From CAZXCG01 sp964639205 (lineage in GTDB: Bacteria > Bacillota > Clostridia > Oscillospirales > Acutalibacteraceae): a stretch of 46,743 nt of DNA. The DNA is taken from positions 1-46,743 of the forward strand of contig CAZXCG010000009.1 in NCBI GenBank assembly GCA_964639205.1, in the 5' to 3' direction. Both the position numbers and the translations under genes were made by a program. The notes under the pieces are model-generated. The model saw nothing but the letters and a program-made list of their open reading frames with translations. It made no database searches and was not told the origin of the DNA. The stretch's first letter is position 1; each line of letters begins with the position of its first letter. Positions 40,895 to 46,743 of this stretch are shown piece by piece.

Positions 40895-43378
40895 ATGTAT
40901 AACTTCAAAGGATTTACAAAAAAGGCAAATCATGCGCTGAATCTGGCGATAGAGCGAGCCTCCGAGATGGGGCACACTTATATTGGCACCGAGCATTTAC
41001 TCCTCGGTTTGCTTGAAGAAAACACTTCCGCTGCGGCGGAGGCGCTTGCCGAATGCAATATAACCGCCGAAGAGGTGCGCGGAACGATTGAACAAAACGT
41101 CGGCACAGGTATGCCTACCGTGCTTACACCGGATGACTTAACACCCCGCTCAAAGCGCATAATGCAGGCGGCGGTGATTTCCGCGGCAAGGATGGGCAGC
41201 GGCTTTGTCGGAAGCGAGCATTTGCTTATGTGTCTGCTTGCCGAAAGCGACAGCTATGCGGTACGAATATTAAACGCCCTCGGCTGCAACACGGGGAATG
41301 TTGCAGCGGCGCTTAAAAACGCTTTCTACGATAATGCAGACAGCGGCTTTGACGAAAATTCCGATGAAAAGGGTTCTCCCGCAGCGGGCGGATCCTCCGG
41401 CAAATCCGACCTGAAAAACCTCAAGCGCTTTGGCAGAGATCTTACCGCTCTTGCGCAAAACGGCGAGATTGACCCCGTAATCGGAAGAGATAAAGAAATC
41501 AGCCGCGTTATTCAGATTCTCTCACGGCGCACCAAAAACAACCCCTGCCTTATAGGCGAGCCGGGCGTCGGAAAAACGGCGGTTGCAGAGGGGCTGGCGC
41601 TCAAAATCGCAAATAACGAGGTGCCCGAGCTTTTGAAAGACAAGCGCATTGTAAGCCTTGACCTTACATCTATGATTGCCGGCACAAAGTACCGCGGCGA
41701 TTTTGAGGACAGAATCAAGGGCGCAATCGACGAGGTAAAAAACGCCAAGAATGTTATACTGTTTATCGACGAGCTGCACACGATAGTGGGCGCGGGGTCC
41801 GCAGAGGGCTCTGCCGACGCCGCCAATATTTTGAAGCCGTCGCTTGCACGGGGGGATTTTCAGGTTATAGGCGCAACAACAATAGCGGAGTACCGAAAGT
41901 ATATCGAAAAGGACGCTGCCCTTGAGCGCCGTTTTCAGCCTGTTACCGTAGACGAGCCCACACAGGAGGAAACCGTTGAGATTTTAAAGGGACTTCGCGA
42001 CCGTTACGAAGCTCATCATAAGATAAAAATTCCGGACGATGCAATTACCGCCGCGGTCAAGCTGTCGTCGCGCTATATTGCGGACCGTTTCCTGCCGGAT
42101 AAGGCAATAGACCTTATCGATGAGGCTTCATCCAAGGTCAGACTTTCATCCCTTACCTATCCGCCCGAGCTTAAAGAGCTTGACGACAGTATAAAGGAGC
42201 TTGAAAAAGACAAGGCTGAGGCGGTTCGCCGTCAGGACTATGAGGGCGCGGCAAAAATCCGCGATAATCAAAAGCAGATGAAAGAAAAGTTGACCCGGAA
42301 AAAGGAGGAATGGCAGGCGCAGAGTTCCCGCGCGGGCGGAGAGGTAACGCCCGAGGATATTGCAAACGTTGTATCTCAATGGACGTCTATTCCCGTTTCG
42401 GAACTTACAAAGGAAGAAAGCGAACGCCTGCTTAATATGGAGGAAATTCTGCATAAGCGCGTAATAGGTCAGGACGAGGCGGTAACCGCCGTTGCAAAAG
42501 CAATAAGGCGCGGCAGAGTCGGTCTTAAAGACCCGAACCGCCCCATAGGTTCCTTTATATTCCTGGGTCCCACCGGCGTAGGCAAAACCGAGCTTTGCAA
42601 AGCGCTTGCTCAGGTTATGTTCGGCGATGAAAACGCGATGCTGCGAATGGATATGAGCGAATATATGGAAAAGCACACCGTGTCGCGTCTTGTTGGCTCG
42701 CCTCCCGGATATGTTGGCTTTGAAGAGGGCGGCTATCTTACCGAAAAGATAAGAAGAAAACCGTATTCGGTTGTTCTTTTTGACGAAATCGAAAAGGCTC
42801 ATCCCGATGTGCTTAACATTCTGCTTCAGATTCTTGAAGACGGCAGGCTCACAGATTCTCAGGGAAGAACCGTAAGCTTTAAAAATACGGTTATCATTAT
42901 GACCTCAAACGTAGGCGCAAGGCTTATTACCGAAAGCCAGAAGAATCTCGGCTTCGCGTTTTCAAGCTCGGAGGAGGACCGCAGCAGCGAGAGCATCAAA
43001 GCGGCGGTTACCGAGGAGCTTAAGAAGCTGTTCCGACCCGAGCTGCTGAACCGTATCGATGATATTATTGTTTTTGACAAGCTTACAAAAGAAAATATCC
43101 GCGCGATTGCCGCCAATATGCTTGAGGAGCTGTCCAAGCGCGTTGAAGCAATGGGCTACTCCATACGCTTTACTCAGGAGGCCGTTTCGCATATTTCCGA
43201 AATAGGCTTCGACCCGATTTACGGCGCAAGACCCCTGCGCCGCGCGGTTACAAGCGAAATTGAGGATAAGCTTTCCGAAGAGCTGCTGGAGGGGCGCTTT
43301 GCTCAGGGAGACACTATAACCTGCGATTATAAAGACGGATTTGTTTTCAACACCGACGCGACAACGGAGCCGGCGTAA
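40895..43378 (+). CDS. clpC: ATP-dependent Clp protease ATPase subunit ClpC
   Basis: 827 residues. Double Clp-N repeat (residues 1-150), AAA domain 1 with Walker A GEPGVGKT (221-228), a UVR/M-domain (EAVRRQDYEGAAKIRDNQ near 430), AAA domain 2 with GPTGVGKT (558-565) and VGSPPGYVGFEEGG, and the D2-small domain at the end (GARPLRRAVTSEIED). ClpC unfolds arginine-phosphorylated proteins for ClpP. GGGGAGG precedes ATG 40895. A strong hairpin follows the gene. ClpP itself is not in this window. Confidence 0.96.
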   Translation: MYNFKGFTKKANHALNLAIERASEMGHTYIGTEHLLLGLLEENTSAAAEALAECNITAEEVRGTIEQNVGTGMPTVLTPDDLTPRSKRIMQAAVISAARMGSGFVGSEHLLMCLLAESDSYAVRILNALGCNTGNVAAALKNAFYDNADSGFDENSDEKGSPAAGGSSGKSDLKNLKRFGRDLTALAQNGEIDPVIGRDKEISRVIQILSRRTKNNPCLIGEPGVGKTAVAEGLALKIANNEVPELLKDKRIVSLDLTSMIAGTKYRGDFEDRIKGAIDEVKNAKNVILFIDELHTIVGAGSAEGSADAANILKPSLARGDFQVIGATTIAEYRKYIEKDAALERRFQPVTVDEPTQEETVEILKGLRDRYEAHHKIKIPDDAITAAVKLSSRYIADRFLPDKAIDLIDEASSKVRLSSLTYPPELKELDDSIKELEKDKAEAVRRQDYEGAAKIRDNQKQMKEKLTRKKEEWQAQSSRAGGEVTPEDIANVVSQWTSIPVSELTKEESERLLNMEEILHKRVIGQDEAVTAVAKAIRRGRVGLKDPNRPIGSFIFLGPTGVGKTELCKALAQVMFGDENAMLRMDMSEYMEKHTVSRLVGSPPGYVGFEEGGYLTEKIRRKPYSVVLFDEIEKAHPDVLNILLQILEDGRLTDSQGRTVSFKNTVIIMTSNVGARLITESQKNLGFAFSSSEEDRSSESIKAAVTEELKKLFRPELLNRIDDIIVFDKLTKENIRAIAANMLEELSKRVEAMGYSIRFTQEAVSHISEIGFDPIYGARPLRRAVTSEIEDKLSEELLEGRFAQGDTITCDYKDGFVFNTDATTEPA

Positions 43379-43483
43379 AATTTGCTTGGACGCTCCCCGC
43401 ACACCGCTCCAAAGCGCGAGCCGGACAAGAAAGCGCTTTAAAAACAGCAATCAAAAATTAAACATATGCGGCGTTGCACAGGC

Positions 43484-43527
43484 AAATACAGCGTGAAAGG
43501 CAGAAATGCTTTCCACGCTGTATTTTT
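43484..43527 (+). terminator. clpC operon terminator
   Basis: A 12-bp perfect stem AAATACAGCGTG (43484-43495) / CACGCTGTATTT (43514-43525), continued internally by AAAG/CTTT-type pairing, ends in a T5 run. Confidence 0.88.
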
Positions 43528-43628
43528 ACGAAAAGCTCAAATTGCACATTTGCCAAGAAAAAACCATCTTTGCTGCAAGAAAGCCAAAGAAGATCCGGCA
43601 ATATGCAAAATAAAAATACTTATCCACA

Positions 43629-43660
43629 TTCAACCTTTCTTCAATTTTTCATGCTATAAT
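43629..43660 (+). promoter_or_regulatory. Regulator-type promoter of the two-component operon
   Basis: TTCAAC (43629-43634) and TTCAAT (43640-43645) lie 11 bases apart, then 9 bases separate the second from TATAAT (43655-43660). There is no proper -35 box; the direct repeat stands in its place, as in promoters activated by OmpR-type regulators. The same pattern occurs upstream of the esterase gene at 45642-45674. Confidence 0.55.
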
Positions 43661-43679
43661 AAAATGCAGAGGTGTTGAA

Positions 43680-44363
43680 ATGAGGCTTTTACTTGTTGAA
43701 GATGAAAAAAGAATGGCGCAGGCGCTTTGCGAGATACTGCGTCTTGAAAAGTATCAAGTGGATTGTTATGCCGACGGAAAATCCGGTTTAGACGCCGCTC
43801 TGAGCGATATTTATGATATTATTGTCCTTGATGTGATGCTTCCGGGTATGAACGGTTTTGATATTGCGAAAAAGGTCAGACAGCAAGGCATCCGCACACC
43901 GGTTCTCATGCTGACCGCAAAGAGCGAGCTGGACGACAAGGTGACGGGGCTTGACAGCGGCGCCGACGACTACCTCACCAAGCCGTTTCAAACTCGGGAA
44001 CTGCTTGCAAGGCTTCGCGCTCTCGGCAGACGAAGCATAAACACGGCAGACGGTACTTTGACCTGCGGAGATATTTTCCTTGATACAAACACATTGACGC
44101 TTTTCTGTACAGTAAGCGGTCAAAATGTGCGGTTGAGTGAGAAGGAGTATCATATCCTTGAGTATTTGATTGCAAATCAGGGGCAGATCCTCACCCGCGA
44201 GCAGCTTGCCGTGAAAATTTGGGGGTACGAAAGCGACGCCGAGTATAACAATGTGGAGGTGTATATGTCCTTTGCCCGGAAGAAGCTGAGCTTCGTCGGG
44301 GCAAAGACCGAAATCAAGGCTGTGCGCGGAGTCGGCTACGAATTGAGGTGCGACAATGTTTAA
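43680..44363 (+). CDS. OmpR/PhoB-family response regulator
   Basis: 227 residues. Receiver domain with acidic pocket ED (7-8), phospho-acceptor D51 (IIVLDVMLPG), and the conserved TA (LMLTAK) and K (LTKPF). The winged-helix output domain is at the C-terminus (LSEKEYHILEYLIANQG and AVRGVGYELR). GAGGTG precedes ATG 43680. It overlaps the kinase gene by 8 bases. The direct repeats before its promoter and before the esterase gene are candidate binding sites. Confidence 0.93.
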   Translation: MRLLLVEDEKRMAQALCEILRLEKYQVDCYADGKSGLDAALSDIYDIIVLDVMLPGMNGFDIAKKVRQQGIRTPVLMLTAKSELDDKVTGLDSGADDYLTKPFQTRELLARLRALGRRSINTADGTLTCGDIFLDTNTLTLFCTVSGQNVRLSEKEYHILEYLIANQGQILTREQLAVKIWGYESDAEYNNVEVYMSFARKKLSFVGAKTEIKAVRGVGYELRCDNV

Positions 44364-45633
44364 AAAATCAAGACGAAAAATTGTTGCCGCCATTATGTCT
44401 GTGTTGGTTCTTCTCTTTCTCGGCACGCTTGCCGTAATTTACGGCTCCAGTTATTTTGAGGTATCCTCTGCAAACCGCGAAATGCTGGAACGATATGCGG
44501 CGCTGTATTCGCTCGAGGAACAGCCCGGAGACAGTTTGCCTCCCGACGATACAGCACCGCCCGATATAAGTCCGGTTGTTGAAGCGCCGGGAAATCTTCC
44601 GGATGACCCGCATTTTGAAGATACTCCGGCTTTTCAGCTTTCAACCTTTTATTCCGTAGCCGTTTCCGATAGTGGAGAAATACTTGCTACCGATAACAGT
44701 GATCGGGAGATTTACGAGGATACGGAGCTTGAAAAATACGCGCTTGAGATTATAGCAGGGAAAAAGGCAACCGGCGTCAAAGAGAACCTGATCTATCTAA
44801 CGGCAAGCAAGGACGGCTATACCCTCGTGGCGTTTATGGACAACACGATCATGCAGGAAAGTATGACCACGCTGTTCCGCTATACCCTTGTTTTCGGCAG
44901 CGCGGCTATTATTGCATTGTTCTTTGTGGCAGTATTTCTTGCAAAGCAAATTGTAAAGCCGCTTGAAGAAAGCTATCAAAAGCAAAAGCAGTTTATTTCG
45001 GACGCAGGTCATGAACTCAAAACCCCGGTGTCTGTGGTCAACGCCAATGCGGAGCTTCTGGCAAGGGAAATCGGAGACAATCAGTGGCTTGCCAATATCC
45101 AATATGAAAACGAGCGGATGGGAAAGCTGGTCGAACAGTTATTAGAGTTGGCGCGGACGGAAAATGTCACGGTGCAAACCGAACATCTGGATTTCAGCCG
45201 TTTGGTCGGCGGGGAGACATTGCCTTTTGAAAGTGTTGCTTTTGAAAAAGGTCTGCTGTTGAATTGTGATATTGAAAACGGTTTGTTTGTCGACGGTAAC
45301 GGCGCTCAACTAAAACAACTTGTTTCCATTCTGCTGGATAATGCGATTTGTCACGGCAGCTGCGGTAAGTATGTCACTTTGCAATTAAAGAAAGAGCATA
45401 GCATGGCAAGGCTCTCGGTAGTCAACGACGGAGAACCGATCCCGCCCGAGCGGCAGGAGCATCTCTTTGACCGCTTTTATCGGGCGGATCCCGCCAGAAA
45501 CAGCGATGATAAACACTACGGCTTGGGGCTTGCCATTGCAAAGTCGATAGTCACGGCGCACAAAGGGAAAATCAGCGCGGCGTGTTATGACGGCAAGGTG
45601 GAATTTTCTGCTCTGCTCCCTATAAAAAAATAA
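44356..45633 (+). CDS. Sensor histidine kinase
   Basis: 425 residues. Two membrane spans (about 8-30 and about 180-200) enclose an outside domain of some 150 residues that is rich in proline and acidic residues (PPDDTAPPDISPV). The cytoplasmic part has the H-box DAGHELKTPVS with H219, and an ATPase domain with the N-box DNAICHG and G-boxes (GLGLAIAKSI). It should phosphorylate the regulator encoded just upstream. The ligand is unknown. Confidence 0.92.
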   Translation: MFKKSRRKIVAAIMSVLVLLFLGTLAVIYGSSYFEVSSANREMLERYAALYSLEEQPGDSLPPDDTAPPDISPVVEAPGNLPDDPHFEDTPAFQLSTFYSVAVSDSGEILATDNSDREIYEDTELEKYALEIIAGKKATGVKENLIYLTASKDGYTLVAFMDNTIMQESMTTLFRYTLVFGSAAIIALFFVAVFLAKQIVKPLEESYQKQKQFISDAGHELKTPVSVVNANAELLAREIGDNQWLANIQYENERMGKLVEQLLELARTENVTVQTEHLDFSRLVGGETLPFESVAFEKGLLLNCDIENGLFVDGNGAQLKQLVSILLDNAICHGSCGKYVTLQLKKEHSMARLSVVNDGEPIPPERQEHLFDRFYRADPARNSDDKHYGLGLAIAKSIVTAHKGKISAACYDGKVEFSALLPIKK

Positions 45634-45641
45634 TTTTTACT

Positions 45642-45674
45642 TTCAATGAAACTTCAATCTTCCTCCTGTACAAT
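45642..45674 (+). promoter_or_regulatory. Regulator-type promoter of the esterase gene
   Basis: TTCAAT (45642-45647) and TTCAAT (45653-45658), 11 bases apart, then 10 bases to TACAAT (45669-45674). The layout mirrors that before the two-component operon. Start codon lies 31 bases downstream of the -10. Confidence 0.55.
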
Positions 45675-45704
45675 GGGCATCATAAAACTACGGGAGGAAT
45701 TCTT

Positions 45705-46743
45705 ATGAAGCAGAATGTGCGAATTATTGCGGCGGTTCTTGTATTGGCGCTTGCGGTATCCCTCTGCGCCTGTTCAAAAACCGAAAACAACGAGTCTTCT
45801 GACAAAGAGTACATCGAAAAGACTTTAAACCTTGCCAATAACGAGGATCAGGAATGGACTTACCAAGCAAATGCAGACGCATGGGTGCTTTCCGTCGTTT
45901 CGGCGGTTGCTTACCCGGAGTTGCCCGATCAGCAGGGCGTGTCCGTTTGCGTTCCCGGAGCCTATGTTACCGGCATTGATACAGACGGCGACGGAAATGC
46001 CGATGTGACGTCGGCGGATGTTTCCGGATCTGTAAAAGGCGCGCTCGTCATTGACTACGGCGCTCAGATCAGCAGTACCAATGGGCAGGTCTACACTGCC
46101 GCCGCCGCCCCCGTTATCCTGAACACCGGCGCGGCAGGCTACGGCTCGCAGAATAACTCCGCCGCGTCTACCGCTTACGCAGCGGACGGATATATAAATG
46201 TTTCCTGTGGGAACCGCGGCAAGCAGGATACGGTAACTGATGAGGACGGCAACACCTATTACACGGGTGACGCTCCTTCTTGCCTTGTCGATCAGAAAGC
46301 GGCGGCACGCTATGTAAAGTATAATATCCTGCTCGGCAATCTTCCCGGCAATGTGGATTACTTCGTGTCCACCGGCGGCTCGGGCGGCGGCGCTCATGCG
46401 GCGATGTTTGCGGCAACCTCCAACAACTCCGATTTTTATGATTATCAAATCGAAGCAGGTGCGGTAGGCGTGTATCGGAATGCGGACGGTTCCTATTCGA
46501 CAACCGTCACGATTGACGGTAAAGACTATGAAATCTCCGATGGCGCATGGGGCTGCATAGCATACAGCGCGATCACTTCTCTGTATGAAGCGGATATGGC
46601 TCTTGCGTTTGAATACTATCTGGATACAGAGTATTCCTTTAAGACCTCATTTCAAAAGCAGCTTGCAGAATACCTGTCGGAAAGCTACAGGGAATATATC
46701 AACGGGAAGAATCTGTCGGTCAAAGAAAGTGATGTTGGCTTTG
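45705..46743 (+). CDS. Lipoprotein alpha/beta-hydrolase, tannase-type esterase (partial)
   Basis: At least 346 residues; the frame is still open at the window end. GGGAGGAATTCTT precedes ATG 45705. The signal peptide ends in LCACSK, a lipobox, so the enzyme should be anchored outside. The hydrolase fold follows with INVSCGNRGK, VDQKAAARYVKYN and the nucleophile elbow STGGSGGGAHAAM, where the serine sits between glycines. These match the subtype B tannase group, secreted esterases that cut gallate or related aromatic esters. Directly downstream of a two-component system with a shared promoter pattern. The catalytic acid and histidine would lie beyond the window. Confidence 0.78.
   Translation, partial: MKQNVRIIAAVLVLALAVSLCACSKTENNESSDKEYIEKTLNLANNEDQEWTYQANADAWVLSVVSAVAYPELPDQQGVSVCVPGAYVTGIDTDGDGNADVTSADVSGSVKGALVIDYGAQISSTNGQVYTAAAAPVILNTGAAGYGSQNNSAASTAYAADGYINVSCGNRGKQDTVTDEDGNTYYTGDAPSCLVDQKAAARYVKYNILLGNLPGNVDYFVSTGGSGGGAHAAMFAATSNNSDFYDYQIEAGAVGVYRNADGSYSTTVTIDGKDYEISDGAWGCIAYSAITSLYEADMALAFEYYLDTEYSFKTSFQKQLAEYLSESYREYINGKNLSVKESDVGF

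Noticed and set aside
45825..46448. Minus-strand open frame of about 200 codons
   Set aside because: It lies opposite the signal-peptide lipoprotein esterase, which has a good start, ribosome binding site and catalytic motifs. The antisense translation resembles no family.
1..46743. tRNA genes
   Set aside because: I looked for typical T-arm and anticodon-arm patterns and found none that fold convincingly; a covariance search would settle it.

Overview
The window reads like a chromosomal segment of a low-to-moderate GC, anaerobic, Gram-positive gut or rumen clostridium, probably Oscillospirales/Ruminococcaceae-like. The evidence is the set of Bacillota genes (ctsR-mcsA-mcsB-clpC, lexA with a Bacillota-type SOS box, mreBCD, rqcH, TagGH-type export), an orphan HydE hydrogenase maturase, and two secreted proteins with type I dockerins. 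One of those is a large GH89 enzyme, which points to dockerin/cohesin-based glycan degradation. Species cannot be fixed from this sequence.

Layout. 1-1081: tail of an unknown gene, then a dockerin protein split by a C8 tract. 1445-2866: an unusual acetyltransferase-membrane-PLD-like fusion. 2981-11249: a cell-wall polymer operon under a strong promoter. It holds three CDP-polyol phosphotransferases of the TagF/TagB family, an IspD/TarI-like cytidylyltransferase, a polyol-phosphate dehydrogenase, a ribulose-phosphate 3-epimerase and a TagG/TagH exporter. The gene set suggests a (poly)pentitol-phosphate polymer, perhaps made from CDP-arabinitol. 11455-12268: rplM-rpsI, with rpsI cut by a 100-N scaffold gap. 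12474-18938: two identical tandem lipoprotein genes, a diverged third one, and an ABC transporter cassette with three permeases, an ATPase and an exported accessory protein.

19155-24919 (minus strand): metF, a stand-alone MetH activation protein, metH and uvrC form one tightly packed unit. 25175-30334 (plus): lexA with an SOS box over its own promoter, mreBCD, then two radical-SAM genes (hydE and a PflX-like gene). 30402-31250 (minus): a DegV protein. 31419-35804 (plus): the GH89-dockerin enzyme. 36041-37795 (minus): rqcH. 37893-38162 (minus): two tandem 5S rRNA genes with their own promoter and terminator and no 16S or 23S beside them. 38276-38566: a remnant of an IS30 transposase. 38690-43378: the ctsR-mcsA-mcsB-clpC protein quality control operon with an array of CtsR heptads. 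43629-46743: a two-component system followed by a lipoprotein esterase of tannase type that runs off the window; both promoters carry the same 11-bp-period direct repeat.

Beyond genes, the window carries a family of short palindromes (consensus half GGGGCTTTGCCCCGTC) at five places, and a longer multi-hairpin repeat of about 140-150 bp present twice, each time directly after a stop codon and in the orientation of that gene. I did not see CRISPR arrays, tRNAs, complete insertion sequences or prophage genes.
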